Positions 39,143 through 49,011 of a stretch of DNA of 64,000 nucleotides are shown piece by piece. The notes below the pieces were generated by a model, which worked only from the letters and a program-made list of their open reading frames with translations, was not told the origin of the DNA and ran no database searches. The stretch is from NCBI RefSeq assembly GCF_001628715.1, contig NZ_CP011120.1, positions 124,001 to 188,000 on the forward strand. The letters are read 5' to 3'. The DNA is from Acetobacter oryzifermentans. GTDB taxonomy: Bacteria > Pseudomonadota > Alphaproteobacteria > Acetobacterales > Acetobacteraceae. The position numbers and the translations under genes were made by a program. Position 1 is the first letter of the stretch. Each line of letters starts with the position of its first letter.

Positions 39143-39586
39143 TTACTGGACGCTACGTACTTGATCATCAAGGATAGTTGTACGCTTTTGAGGGGAGATT
39201 CCTATTTCAGGACACATCTTACGCTGTTCTATACTGCGTACGGATGCCAGGCGTGTTTGTAAAGTGTTTAGTCCCATTTCGGTAGAATCTTCTCGAAGAG
39301 GCTTACCTGCTGGGGTTAAGGTCATACCTTTCATAACACCTATACCTGGTATTGGATCAAGTTTTACAAAAAATCCTTTGTCTTCTTCTGCATTTCCGTT
39401 TTCTATATCGGTTTCTTCCTTGTGCTGTAGCGCATCAACTTTGTCTGAAAGTTTCACATCTTCTACAAAGAGGTGCCGACAATCTAGACTTTCCAACGCA
39501 GGCTCTACGGCCCATGCAGTATTCCCAATGATACTGATAGTTAGAGCAGCAGCAGCGCTTACTACTCGTTGCTTTAGGTTTAGCAT
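39143..39586 (-). CDS. Secreted hypothetical protein
   Basis: 147 residues from MLNLKQRVVSAAAALTISIIGNTAWAVEP, a clear Sec signal cut after AWA. The mature part is acidic at first (EETDIENGNAEEDKG), then has DPIPGIGVMKGMTLTPAGKPLRED and a short C-terminal helix. GGGAGATAGGAAA precedes the ATG. No family recognised. It lies 67 bases after the porin gene on the same strand, so it may belong to the amide-uptake locus. Confidence 0.7.
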   Translation of the reverse strand: MLNLKQRVVSAAAALTISIIGNTAWAVEPALESLDCRHLFVEDVKLSDKVDALQHKEETDIENGNAEEDKGFFVKLDPIPGIGVMKGMTLTPAGKPLREDSTEMGLNTLQTRLASVRSIEQRKMCPEIGISPQKRTTILDDQVRSVQ

Positions 39587-39653
39587 TTTCCTATCTCCCA
39601 GAAGTTCATTTTGAACCATCCATTATATAATTTACCTTTATTAGGCGCAGTGA

Positions 39654-40856
39654 TTAGTACTGAAATTGCATTCCCAGTAAGAAAGCATTGGACGCGTGCG
39701 TGCCCATGGGTTTGTACCTGACATAGTCAAAGGTAAAACGAAGGTTGTGGCCATCCAGAACATAGTTTGCGCCAGCATCAAATTGGGTGGTTTTAGGATG
39801 GCCAGGGCCGTACATATCTTTTTTATAGCGAAATTGCTGGTATCTTACCAAAGGCTGTAACCGGCCCCAGCCTAGTGTGTAAGGAATAAGGTAAGCGGTG
39901 CTGGCCAGAAAAGCCGTACCATTGTTGATACCTCCAACATTCCCATAATCTGCAGAACGTTGGTGATAACCTGCGGCAATATCTTTTACGCCATCCGTAT
40001 AATACTGATAGTAGGCGCCTTCTAAAGTATAAACACCATAGCGTGCATCGAGGCCAATTCGTTTTTCAAATAGGCCATCAATATTCCAGGCTTTATAATC
40101 GCCTTTTTGTTGTGCTGTACCTACACCATCCGTTTCGTACTGGCCTGCTAGGCCAATAGCAAGGATGTCAGCTTTTCCATAATAAGTACTGGCTGTGTAG
40201 TAGGCGGGTGATGGTTCGGGATCAAGGAAGTTGTATTCTAAGCGACTGGCAAACAAAGGATGCTCACCATAGTTGGAGGCATCGCGCTGCCAGTTATGAC
40301 CGCGATAGACACCGGCCACATAGCGAAAATGATTTTTTAGAAGTCTGCCCCAAACGGCCAGCCCATCATCACGGCCAGACCAGGCTCCAGGGTATTGAGC
40401 AACAATGGGGAAGGCATATGTACTAAGGAAGTATGGTCCATCAAGGTTGGAGCGATCACTTGGGGTGAGCATACGACCACCCCAAACATTGAATGCTTTC
40501 CAGGGTTCAATTTGCAAAATACCATCAAGAACGTTCCAGTTTCCGTCACGCAATCGTTCAAGATTGACGGTTGTTTTAACATATTTATGGAACTGCGCCC
40601 CCATATAAATACGCAAGTTGCTTGCGCTGGCGGCACTTGAATTGCTTGGTGTTGCATTCGGATCTTTTGATAGGTACTGCGCTTTGACGCCAACTCCAAG
40701 CGTAAAAAACTGATCCTTGCCAAAATTTACCGTGACTGCAGCATGTGTATATTGTGAGGTTATGGCTCCCAAAATGAAGCAGGTAGAAAGGATGCGACTA
40801 GAGCGAGAAAGATGTATCGTCCAATTTTTCGAAAACCTTGAACTGACCGTAATCAT
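39654..40856 (-). CDS. Outer-membrane porin of the amide-uptake locus
   Basis: 400-residue precursor with a signal peptide ending THAAVTV (about 40), then short amphipathic strands rich in Tyr/Trp/Gly, ending LLGMQFQY with an aromatic terminus, as in trimeric porins. AAGGAGGG lies 6 bases before the ATG. It is divergent from the formamidase gene, and porins accompany formamide/amide clusters (FmdC of Methylophilus is the precedent). So it probably admits short amides or urea; this is inference from position. Confidence 0.8.
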   Translation of the reverse strand: MITVSSRFSKNWTIHLSRSSRILSTCFILGAITSQYTHAAVTVNFGKDQFFTLGVGVKAQYLSKDPNATPSNSSAASASNLRIYMGAQFHKYVKTTVNLERLRDGNWNVLDGILQIEPWKAFNVWGGRMLTPSDRSNLDGPYFLSTYAFPIVAQYPGAWSGRDDGLAVWGRLLKNHFRYVAGVYRGHNWQRDASNYGEHPLFASRLEYNFLDPEPSPAYYTASTYYGKADILAIGLAGQYETDGVGTAQQKGDYKAWNIDGLFEKRIGLDARYGVYTLEGAYYQYYTDGVKDIAAGYHQRSADYGNVGGINNGTAFLASTAYLIPYTLGWGRLQPLVRYQQFRYKKDMYGPGHPKTTQFDAGANYVLDGHNLRFTFDYVRYKPMGTHASNAFLLGMQFQY

Positions 40857-41244
40857 GCGTTCCCTCCTTTATCCGAGGTTCACTGTTGGGTTACGTTTAT
40901 AACGTTATGATAACGAACCTAAATTTTTGCATGCGTGAAATGACTTATTTCAATGAGGTAAATCAGTTTTGAAAATTTTCTGGAAAACGGACGGTAAAGT
41001 AATAAAATTTAAAAATTCCTTATAAAACAAAATACAATCAATATTTTTGTTAAATTTATTTTGCAAAAATTTTGTATGTTTTGTTTTTAAATATAAAATT
41101 TTCATTTTCTGTACGTCAAACAACGTATGGGCCAAAAGCCATATTATATCGGACGATCATGAAGCGGGTTTGAGGAATATATGCCTCCAAACCACATACC
41201 ACCGAACCTAAATAGGTTTTCGACACAAAGTATGGGAGAGATTC
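40857..41244. other. AT-rich divergent promoter region, porin/amiF
   Basis: About 390 bases, strongly AT-rich, no gene. It contains the dyad at 41110-41130 shared with urtA, and near the porin start a related TTACGT-TTATA-ACGTTA (40891-40907). Confidence 0.6.
41110..41130 (+). promoter_or_regulatory. Shared operator candidate upstream of amiF
   Basis: TGTACGT-CAAACA-ACGTATGG, an inverted TACGT-N6-ACGTA. The same outer 15 bases with a different 6-base core occur at 46646-46666 upstream of urtA. It lies 114 bases before the amiF ATG. Confidence 0.6.
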
Positions 41245-42252
41245 ATGGGAAGCACCGGCAGTGTGAGTGCGTGGGAAGAAGCCCTTCTTGTTGCATTGAT
41301 TCAATATCCGGTCCCGGTCATTAAAGGTCCTGAAGATATTCAGACACAGGTTGACCAGATCTGTCGTGCGGTTGATTCAACCAAGGCAGGGTATCCGGAT
41401 CTCGACCTTATAGTTTTTCCTGAGTATTCAACGCAGGGTCTCAATACGGCAATCTGGACTTATGATGAGATGTTGCTGACCCTCGAAAGTGAAGAAATTA
41501 CTCGTTTTAAAGAGGCATGCCGTAGGAACGCTGTATGGGGTGTATTTTCTCTGATGGAGAAAAACGAGAATCCTTCATTACCTCCTTATAATACAGCCAT
41601 TATTATTAATGCTGAGGGTGAAATTGCCTTACATTATCGTAAGCTACAACCATGGGTACCAATCGAGCCTTGGTCTCCAGGTAATTTGGGAATGCCTGTG
41701 TGTGAAGGCCCTAAAGGATCGCGGTTGGCTGTATGTATCTGTCACGATGGTATGTTTCCAGAACTAGCGCGTGAAGCTGCGTATAAAGGAGCTAATGTTT
41801 ATATTCGCATTTCTGGATATTCGACACAGGTCAATGATCAGTGGGTTTGGACTAATAAAACAAATGCCTGGCAGAATCTTATGTACACCATGTCTGTCAA
41901 TTTGGCTGGGTATGACAACGTATTTTATTATTTTGGTGAAGGCACAATCTGTAATTATGATGGCAATGTGATCCAACAAGGGCATCGCAACCCATGGGAA
42001 ATTGTCACGGCGGAATTGTTCCCTCGTTTGGTAGATAAAGCACGTGAAAACTGGGCACTAGAAAACAATATATTTAATCTTGGATGTCGTGCTTATGTTG
42101 GAAAACCTGGAGGAGAGAAAGAAAATTACCTTACATGGGTAAGAGATCTTGCTGCAGGAGAATATAAGCTTCCATGGGATAATAAGGTTCGTATTCGAGA
42201 TGGGTGGAAATACTATCCTGATGGCGTAAAACTTGGTCCAATGCCAAAATAG
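41245..42252 (+). CDS. amiF: Formamidase (AmiF type, nitrilase superfamily)
   Basis: Hydrolyses formamide to formate and ammonia in the cytosol. The 335-residue protein aligns in layout with Helicobacter pylori AmiF and has the Glu-Lys-Cys triad at the same numbers: E60 in IVFPEYS, K133 in HYRKLQPW and C166 in CICHDG. It starts [20 protein letters not shown], with GGGAGAG before the ATG. The upstream dyad links it to urtABCDE, and a terminator follows. Activity on other short amides is possible. Confidence 0.94.
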   Translation: MGSTGSVSAWEEALLVALIQYPVPVIKGPEDIQTQVDQICRAVDSTKAGYPDLDLIVFPEYSTQGLNTAIWTYDEMLLTLESEEITRFKEACRRNAVWGVFSLMEKNENPSLPPYNTAIIINAEGEIALHYRKLQPWVPIEPWSPGNLGMPVCEGPKGSRLAVCICHDGMFPELAREAAYKGANVYIRISGYSTQVNDQWVWTNKTNAWQNLMYTMSVNLAGYDNVFYYFGEGTICNYDGNVIQQGHRNPWEIVTAELFPRLVDKARENWALENNIFNLGCRAYVGKPGGEKENYLTWVRDLAAGEYKLPWDNKVRIRDGWKYYPDGVKLGPMPK

Positions 42253-42263
42253 CTTTTGATAAT

Positions 42264-42299
42264 AACCACCTGTTAAATAAGGCAGGTGGTTGTTTTTTA
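42264..42299 (+). terminator. Terminator of amiF
   Basis: AACCACCTG (42264-42272) pairs with CAGGTGGTT (42283-42291), then GTTTTTTAT. The convergent regulator gene ends directly after it. Confidence 0.88.
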
Positions 42300-42300
42300 T

Positions 42301-43200
42301 CTACACCAGAAGGGCTTGAAGAACACGTGCGGTTGCAGATGCACGGTTTTCAACCCCTATTTTTACGTAAGCTTGTTCAAGATGTTTATTAACTGTTCTG
42401 TGGCTGATAGAAAGTATTTCTGCAATATCTCGATTGGTTTTGCCTTTTGAAATCCAGAATAGAACTTCTGCTTCTCGCGCTGTTAGATTAAGGCGTTTTT
42501 GTAATGAAGCAATCTCATTCCCTTCTTTAGAAACAGTTAAACGTATAAGAAATTCTTCCGGTTCTGGTTGTCCCATAAAAATAAGATTTACATTTATATT
42601 CTTACTTTTATTTGGATATTTATAGCATACTTCTGCTATGGTGGGCTCTATTTGGCAATGCTGATACCAGTGTAAGATATCTTCAGGAAGATATGAGCTC
42701 TCTGCGATGAGGGTATCGTCCAGAATCAGGGGAACTTGAGGCGTGAACCATAAGATTTTCCCCTGTTTGTTTACAGCTAGAAAATGGTGCCCGGAAAAAT
42801 CAATTGCTCGGTAGATAGATCTTGTGGTGCGAGCGTTTTTAAGGTGAGTTTGAACACGAGCTAGAAGTTCAGGCGGTTGTATAGGTTTGATGATATAATC
42901 AACGCTGCCAACATCAAAAGCCTGTACAATATGTTTTTGCTCAGAAAGACCAGTCATGAATATGACAGGAATATCACATAGCTCTGGCATCTGTTTCATT
43001 TGTGTGCACATTTCAAAACCATTTGTTTCTGGCATAAGAGCATCCAAAAGCACCAGATCTACATCTACATCTAAAAGTATGGAAAGGGCATTCTTGGCAG
43101 ATTGCGAAACAAGAGTAGTGAAGCCAGAATTTTCCAATATATTCATTATAAGAGAAAGATTTTCTGGGCTGTCATCTACAACAAGAACAATGCCGTTCAT
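42301..43200 (-). CDS. LuxR-type response regulator of the amide locus
   Basis: DNA-binding partner of the neighbouring hybrid kinase. 299 residues: receiver domain (about 1-120) with phospho-acceptor D53 in VLLDALMPETNGF and Lys in DYIIKPIQ; a PAS-like middle (about 125-200); and a C-terminal LuxR HTH with LTAREAEVLFWISKGKTNRDIAEILSISHRTVNKHLEQ. The order receiver-PAS-HTH is less common than receiver-HTH. Its ATG overlaps the kinase stop, so the pair is co-translated. The TACGT-N6-ACGTA dyads are plausible sites for a LuxR-type dimer. Confidence 0.9.
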   Translation of the reverse strand: MNGIVLVVDDSPENLSLIMNILENSGFTTLVSQSAKNALSILLDVDVDLVLLDALMPETNGFEMCTQMKQMPELCDIPVIFMTGLSEQKHIVQAFDVGSVDYIIKPIQPPELLARVQTHLKNARTTRSIYRAIDFSGHHFLAVNKQGKILWFTPQVPLILDDTLIAESSYLPEDILHWYQHCQIEPTIAEVCYKYPNKSKNINVNLIFMGQPEPEEFLIRLTVSKEGNEIASLQKRLNLTAREAEVLFWISKGKTNRDIAEILSISHRTVNKHLEQAYVKIGVENRASATARVLQALLV

Positions 43201-46200
43201 GATATTTCCTTATAATCTTCTAGAAATTTTTGCAATTTTTTCATTTGCGATCGGTAAGCCATATCACGAATAAGCTGAGCATCAACGGAATCATCTATTT
43301 TATTAAGAAGACGTATGATTCCGGCAACATGTCCAATTCGAGATAAGCGACGTAATTCTGCAAGATGGTTATCCGGTAATCTATGAAGAGATGTAGCCGA
43401 GGGTTTTGTTGGCTTTGGAGACGGTTTTATAGCACTGAGTGCTTGGTTTATAAGAAGAAGCAGATCTGGAATTGAAACAGGTTTGGAAAGAATGCTATTG
43501 CAAAGTCCTTCTCGATTGTTGCCTAAGCGCGTTTGTTCATCAGCAGAAATAACAAAGATAGTAGAATCATGGTTTATACTATTCCGTAAATGACGTGCTA
43601 ATTCCCATCCATTCATTTCGGGCATGTTGATATCAATAAGGAAAATATCGATCCGAACATGTTTTGCAATATCAAGGCATTCTTGCGCACTTGCTGCAGA
43701 GTAAACTAAAAACCCAAAAGGCTCTAGAACATCATTTATCATTCCGCGATGAATACTATCATCATCAACAACAAAAACAGATGGGCGCTTACTACCTTCA
43801 TGTATTTGAACATTATATGTAGGCGCCGGGTTTTCCTTTGATTCTGTTTGTGCGAGCATTAGCCGCACGCGGCAAGTTGTGCCCAGTCCAACCTGGCTTT
43901 TGATTGTGAGTTCACCTCCTAAAATCTGTACAAGAAGGCGAGTTATAGTTAAACCAAGCCCGGTTCCCTGAATGCTTTGTGAAGCAGGATGAGAACTGCG
44001 CTGGAAGGGTTCGTGAATACGTTCTATGTCAGTTGCGGGTATTCCTATCCCTGTATCTTGTATCTCAAAAGTTGCAATTTCCATGTTCCATCTGACGGAA
44101 AATGACACAGATCCGCTTGGTGTAAATTTGATAGCATTGGAAAGAAGATTAATTAAAATTTGTCGGAGTCTTCTTTGATCTGTCATAACGTATTCAGGCA
44201 GATCATCTGGAATATGCTCAATAAACAGCAGTTTTTTTTGATTGACCTGAAAACGAAGCATTTCAGTAAGATGTTTTAGAAATTCTCGAAAATTAATTTT
44301 TTCGCGCAAAATATCCATACGACCCGCTTCTATTTTTGAAATATCAAATAAACCTTCAATCAGACCACTTAAATGTTCTGTGCTCCGTTGTATAACTTTT
44401 AATCCTTCATTTTGTTTTTCAGGCGTGAGCATTTTATTTTCTAGAAGGTAAGCATAACCCATGATGGAGTTGAGAGGTGTACGGATTTCGTGACTAACAC
44501 CTACCATAAATCGACTTTTTGAAAGATTAGCTGATTCAGCACGTTCTTTAGCTTTTTTTAATTCCTGATCCGTGCGTTTGTGCGCATGTATTTCTCTCAT
44601 AAGAAGACGTGTTTGAAATCTATTTTCATCTTCTGCGGCACGATAACTGCGTTGGCTGAGTACCAGAAACCATGCAATGACGGTTAAAGGTGCACTGAGC
44701 AAAAAGAATGTTTTCCAGAAAATAATATAAAGCTGGTTGGGTACAATGTGTAGAATTTTTAAAATATTTATATAAATGCTGTATAAAATAATTCCCATGC
44801 AAAAAATAAGTATCGAAAAAATGATAAAATAACGACCTAAAATACCAGATACTTGGGTAGCAATAAATTTAGGTAATATACTGTAGGTTACTTTTTTTAT
44901 TTGCCCTGAAAGATGTGCTGTTTCTGCTTTGCATGCATCGCGACAACGGGAGTCCAACGTGCAACACAACGAGCAGATAAACCCCGTATAGACAGGACAG
45001 AAGGCTATATCTTCCTGTTCAAAAGAGTTTTTGCAAATCACGCACACACAATGAACTTTGTCGCCTTGAAGAGAGAGGGGAGGGCGTGCCAGATAATAAC
45101 GTCCTTCGGTCAACCATCCGATAAAAGGCGCCAGACAAAAGGAGGTTGTTAACCCGATAAATGGGGAAAAAGTTGATAATGTGTCACCAAATAGCCCCGT
45201 GTAACTTGTTGCGGCTGTAACAAGGCCGCCTGTCATGCTTCCCATACCTACAGGGTTGATGTCGTAAAGATAGGCGCGGCGAAATTCGATTCCTGCTGGG
45301 CTAAAACCAAGTGGTTTATTGATGATGAGGTCTGATGTAAGTGCACCTATCCACGAGGCTGCAATTGTTGAATGGAGGAACAGCATATGCACAATGGTGC
45401 TATATACATCCATTTCCATCAAAAGTAGGCCCAGCCCGACATTGAATACCACCCACACAATGCGCCCGGGGTGGCTATGAGTCATGCGGGAAAAGAAATT
45501 GGACCATGCAATAGATCCTGCGTAGGCATTTGTAATATTAATTTTTAGCTGTGACAGCACAATGAACAGAATGGTCAATACGAGCGCAAGGCCATGAACC
45601 GATGTTACCTGCTGAAAGGCAAGGAGATACATGGTTGTAGGTTGTTGTGCTTCTACTGGGAGCACGCCATGGATAATAGCAATCCATGCTAGAAACATAC
45701 CTGCAAGGATTTTCAACCCACCGGGGAATATCCAGCCCGCACCGCATGTAAGGAGTACGCCCCACCATGTCCATTTCTGGTACGTCTGTTTCGGCACGGG
45801 AAGAAAGCGCAGAAAATCTACTTGTTCACCTATTTGGGTAATCACAGAAAATATGATCGACAGAGCTCCTCCAATTCCGGCCAATTCCAAAACAGGAAGT
45901 TCACGCGTGCCTGCGTAATGTATCCAATTTGTTATAGGTACAGGTTGCTTCCAGGCCATAACCAAGAAAGGGAGTAGCTGAAGAATAAGCCATGGTGCAA
46001 CAGTCCATCTCTGAAAGCGGCTTATAAGAGTAAAACCTTTTGCAACTATTGGAATGATAACGAGTGCTGAAAATATGTAACCTAGCCAAAGGGGGATATC
46101 GAGGCACATTTTGAGTATGTCGGAGAGTATCGCGCCTTCTATGGCAAAAAATATAAAAGTGAATGACGCATAGATAAGAGAGGTAAGAGTTGAACCAATG

Positions 46201-46535
46201 TAACCGAAGCCAGCACCACGTGTAAGTAGATCAAGATCTATGCCATAGCGTGAGGAATAGTAGCTGATAGGGAGGCTTAATAGGAAAATCAGCGCAATAC
46301 CCAACAGCAGTGCTAGGCAGGCGTTTGGAAAGCCATATTTTAAAAAGACGATACCTCCAATCATTTCGAGGGCAAGAAAAGAAACACCTCCAAAGGCTGT
46401 ATTCGCGACACTTAAAGGAGACCATCGCCGTGCTGCTTCGGGCGTGAAGCGCAAGGCATAATCTTCCATTGTTTCATCCGCGACCCAGCGGTTGTAGGTG
46501 CGGCGTGATCTGATGATTCGCTGATGTGGGAACAT
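43197..46535 (-). CDS. Hybrid histidine kinase with an NCS1 permease as sensor
   Basis: About 1112 residues. Residues 25-475 are a full 12-helix NCS1 (cytosine/purine/allantoin) permease with SFLALEMIGGIVF and NAYAGSIAWSNFFSR. Next comes a Cys-rich patch with nine Cys in 40 residues (about 496-535: CVCVIC, C, CSLCC, C, C), then two helices (about 565-630), a coiled coil, a HisKA domain with phospho-acceptor H682 in GVSHEIRTPLN, an ATPase with NLLSNAIKF, GTGLGLTI; a receiver with FLIDINMPEMNGW, and a 75-residue helical tail. The ATG at 46535 follows GGGGAGA. It probably senses a small amide or urea, possibly while transporting it. Confidence 0.9.
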   Translation of the reverse strand: MFPHQRIIRSRRTYNRWVADETMEDYALRFTPEAARRWSPLSVANTAFGGVSFLALEMIGGIVFLKYGFPNACLALLLGIALIFLLSLPISYYSSRYGIDLDLLTRGAGFGYIGSTLTSLIYASFTFIFFAIEGAILSDILKMCLDIPLWLGYIFSALVIIPIVAKGFTLISRFQRWTVAPWLILQLLPFLVMAWKQPVPITNWIHYAGTRELPVLELAGIGGALSIIFSVITQIGEQVDFLRFLPVPKQTYQKWTWWGVLLTCGAGWIFPGGLKILAGMFLAWIAIIHGVLPVEAQQPTTMYLLAFQQVTSVHGLALVLTILFIVLSQLKINITNAYAGSIAWSNFFSRMTHSHPGRIVWVVFNVGLGLLLMEMDVYSTIVHMLFLHSTIAASWIGALTSDLIINKPLGFSPAGIEFRRAYLYDINPVGMGSMTGGLVTAATSYTGLFGDTLSTFSPFIGLTTSFCLAPFIGWLTEGRYYLARPPLSLQGDKVHCVCVICKNSFEQEDIAFCPVYTGFICSLCCTLDSRCRDACKAETAHLSGQIKKVTYSILPKFIATQVSGILGRYFIIFSILIFCMGIILYSIYINILKILHIVPNQLYIIFWKTFFLLSAPLTVIAWFLVLSQRSYRAAEDENRFQTRLLMREIHAHKRTDQELKKAKERAESANLSKSRFMVGVSHEIRTPLNSIMGYAYLLENKMLTPEKQNEGLKVIQRSTEHLSGLIEGLFDISKIEAGRMDILREKINFREFLKHLTEMLRFQVNQKKLLFIEHIPDDLPEYVMTDQRRLRQILINLLSNAIKFTPSGSVSFSVRWNMEIATFEIQDTGIGIPATDIERIHEPFQRSSHPASQSIQGTGLGLTITRLLVQILGGELTIKSQVGLGTTCRVRLMLAQTESKENPAPTYNVQIHEGSKRPSVFVVDDDSIHRGMINDVLEPFGFLVYSAASAQECLDIAKHVRIDIFLIDINMPEMNGWELARHLRNSINHDSTIFVISADEQTRLGNNREGLCNSILSKPVSIPDLLLLINQALSAIKPSPKPTKPSATSLHRLPDNHLAELRRLSRIGHVAGIIRLLNKIDDSVDAQLIRDMAYRSQMKKLQKFLEDYKEIS

Positions 46536-46645
46536 GCGTCTCCCCACGACACTATGAGAGCTTCTGCTAGAGTGTGGACCAAAAATCTGTTGAATGTATA
46601 GTAAATAACGATTCCGAAATGAAAAGAGTCTTTTAGACCCATTGT

Positions 46646-46666
46646 TGTACGTTAATCGACGTATGG
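46646..46666 (+). promoter_or_regulatory. Shared operator candidate upstream of urtA
   Basis: TGTACGT-TAATCG-ACGTATGG, identical to the amiF upstream site outside the 6-base core, same spacing and orientation. It lies 78 bases before the urtA ATG and 110 before the divergent kinase gene. Confidence 0.6.
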
Positions 46667-46744
46667 CGAACGCGTGCCTACTTTCCGACAGTCAGGTTGT
46701 TGTCACGGAGTGTATCGACACTCGCAGCCAAGGTGGTAGGTCTT

Positions 46745-48010
46745 ATGCCTGACAAGAAAATTGATCTTTTGAAGCAACAAGCCAGCCGTCGTCAGATGCT
46801 TGCTGGTCTTTCAGCTCTTTCACTCACTCCTCTTCTATCTCGTCTTGCATATGCAGATGTTCCATCGACTGCCGCAGTGAATACGACGGGGCTAGCCGTT
46901 ACCGATGATACTGTCACAGTTGGAATTCTACATTCTATCACAGGTACCATGGCGCTGAGCGAGATCGGGTCTGTTGAAGCAGAGAAGTTGGCCATTGCGC
47001 AGATTAATGAAAGTGGCGGCGTTCTCGGCCGGAAAATCAACTTCATTCAGGAAGACGGTGCCAGTGACTGGCCAACGTTTGCCGAAAAAGCGCGTAAACT
47101 TCTTGAAAAAGACAAATGTGCATCTGTCTTTGGGTGTTGGACATCTGCATCACGCAAGGCTGTGTTGCCTGTATTCGAACAGTACAATGGGCTGCTTTAT
47201 TACCCGACATTTTATGAAGGACTCGAGCAGTCACGTAACGTGATCTATACCGGACAGGAGGCTACACAGCAAATTCTTGCTGGCCTTGACTGGATCAGTA
47301 AGGAGAAGAACGCGAAAACATACTATCTCCTTGGGTCTGATTATATTTGGCCTCGAACAGCGAATAAAATAGCACGCAAGCATATTGAGAATCACCTTAA
47401 GGGATCCCGTGTGGTGGGCGAAGAATACTTTCCGCTGGGGGACTCTCAATTTAACTCCGTCATCAATAAAATTAAGCTCATGAAGCCAGATGTGATCTAT
47501 GCGATCATTGTCGGTGGTTCAAATGTGGCCTTTTACAAGCAACTTAAGGCCGCTGGGCTAGATCTATCCAAGCACAATCTGATGACCATTTCTGTTACAG
47601 AAGATGAAATACTTGGCATTGGAGGCGAAAACATAGCAGGCGCTTACGCATGCATGAAGTACTTCCAGAGCATTGATACTCCTGACAACAAAAAATTTGT
47701 TGCGGCTTTCAAAAAAATGTGGGGTGAAAAAAGTGTAATTGGGGATGTTACACAAGCAGCTTATCTGGGGCCATGGCTATGGAAACTTACAGTAGAAAAG
47801 GCCGGAACTTTCGATATCAGTAAGGTGATTGATGCATCTCCGGGTATTGAATTCAAAAATGCTCCCGAAGGTTATGTGCGGATTCATAAGAATCATCATC
47901 TGTGGAGTAAAACACTGGTTGGTCGTGCCCGTACAGATGGTCAGTTCGATGTGATTTATGAAACACCAGAACTCATGGAGCCAAATCCGTTCCCCGTTGG
48001 ATATCAATAA
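46745..48010 (+). CDS. urtA: Urea/short-chain amide ABC transporter substrate-binding protein
   Basis: Periplasmic receptor. About 421 residues starting MPDKKIDLLKQQASRRQMLAGLSAL, with a signal peptide bearing RR and ending LAYADVP. The mature part has VTVGILHSITGTMALSE and the type I binding fold of UrtA/FmdD, including FGCWTSASRKAVLPVFE and LYYPTFYEGLEQS. An upstream frame to 46697 is less likely. It leads urtABCDE. UrtA and FmdD are close relatives, so the ligand could be urea or formamide; no urease is present here and amiF is. Confidence 0.93.
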   Translation: MPDKKIDLLKQQASRRQMLAGLSALSLTPLLSRLAYADVPSTAAVNTTGLAVTDDTVTVGILHSITGTMALSEIGSVEAEKLAIAQINESGGVLGRKINFIQEDGASDWPTFAEKARKLLEKDKCASVFGCWTSASRKAVLPVFEQYNGLLYYPTFYEGLEQSRNVIYTGQEATQQILAGLDWISKEKNAKTYYLLGSDYIWPRTANKIARKHIENHLKGSRVVGEEYFPLGDSQFNSVINKIKLMKPDVIYAIIVGGSNVAFYKQLKAAGLDLSKHNLMTISVTEDEILGIGGENIAGAYACMKYFQSIDTPDNKKFVAAFKKMWGEKSVIGDVTQAAYLGPWLWKLTVEKAGTFDISKVIDASPGIEFKNAPEGYVRIHKNHHLWSKTLVGRARTDGQFDVIYETPELMEPNPFPVGYQ

Positions 48011-48073
48011 ACTACGTGGGCACTGACCGTTCATTCGGTTTTTCTTTCTCCCCTCATCAGGAGATACTTGATT

Positions 48074-49000
48074 ATGCTTTCGGGATATTCATTTAATGAC
48101 CTGGCATCCATTTTTGTTATGCAAAGTTTTGCCGGGCTCATCTTGTTTTCAGTTTTTCTCCTGATGGCATTGGGTCTGGCCATCGTTTTTGGTCAGATGG
48201 GTGTGATCAATATGGCTCATGGGGAATTCATGATCCTCGGGGCTTATACAACTTACGTCTGTTCCTATATTTTTGCGCAATGGGCGCCAGCGCTGTTTGG
48301 GCTATATTTTTTTGTTGCCGTGGTTCTCGCATTTATTGTTGCTGGTATATCCGGGATGTTTCTGGAATGGTCATTAATACGTTTTCTTTATAAAAGACCG
48401 CTGGATACACTTCTTGCCACATGGGGCGTTAGTTTGATTTTGCAGCAAGTCTTTCGGTCAACATTTGGTGCCCGTGAAGTAGGGGTAACGCTTCCTGACT
48501 GGATGATGGGGTCATGGAATCTCAGTGATACTATTCAGATTCCTATCAATGGTATGATTGTCATTGCGATTACATTTCTAATTACCGGTGCAATCTATGC
48601 TCTGCTTTATAAATCAGGCTGGGGCAAGCAGGTACGTGCAGTCATGCAAAATCGGACAATGGCTAGTAATGTCGGCATTAATACCGAACGGGTTGATCGT
48701 TTTACTTTTGGTTTAGGTTGTGGAGTTGCTGGTGTTGCGGGTTCGGCTTTTACCATGATTGGGTCCACAAGCCCTACGGCAGGCCAGCAATATATTGTGG
48801 ATACATTTTTGGTTGTTGCATTTGGAGGTACTGAAAGTCTGGGGGGGACAATTGCGTCTTCATTCAGTATTTCTCAAGCACGTTCTATCCTTGAGTTTTT
48901 CCTTAATGGCTCCATGGCGCAAGTGCTTGTTCTGCTTACTGTCATAGGTATTCTCATGCTGCGTCCACAGGGTCTATTTGCCCTTAAAGTCCGTCGTTAG
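48074..49000 (+). CDS. urtB: Urea/amide ABC transporter permease UrtB
   Basis: Inner-membrane channel subunit of the branched-chain amino-acid (LivH) class. About 308 residues, eight or so helices, with GQMGVINMAHGEFMILGAYT, the UrtB-type opening, and ATWGVSLILQQ. AGGAGA lies 10 bases before the ATG at 48074; a TTG at 48068 is also possible. Second gene of the operon. Confidence 0.93.
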   Translation: MLSGYSFNDLASIFVMQSFAGLILFSVFLLMALGLAIVFGQMGVINMAHGEFMILGAYTTYVCSYIFAQWAPALFGLYFFVAVVLAFIVAGISGMFLEWSLIRFLYKRPLDTLLATWGVSLILQQVFRSTFGAREVGVTLPDWMMGSWNLSDTIQIPINGMIVIAITFLITGAIYALLYKSGWGKQVRAVMQNRTMASNVGINTERVDRFTFGLGCGVAGVAGSAFTMIGSTSPTAGQQYIVDTFLVVAFGGTESLGGTIASSFSISQARSILEFFLNGSMAQVLVLLTVIGILMLRPQGLFALKVRR

Positions 49001-49011
49001 GAGAAGGGAAT

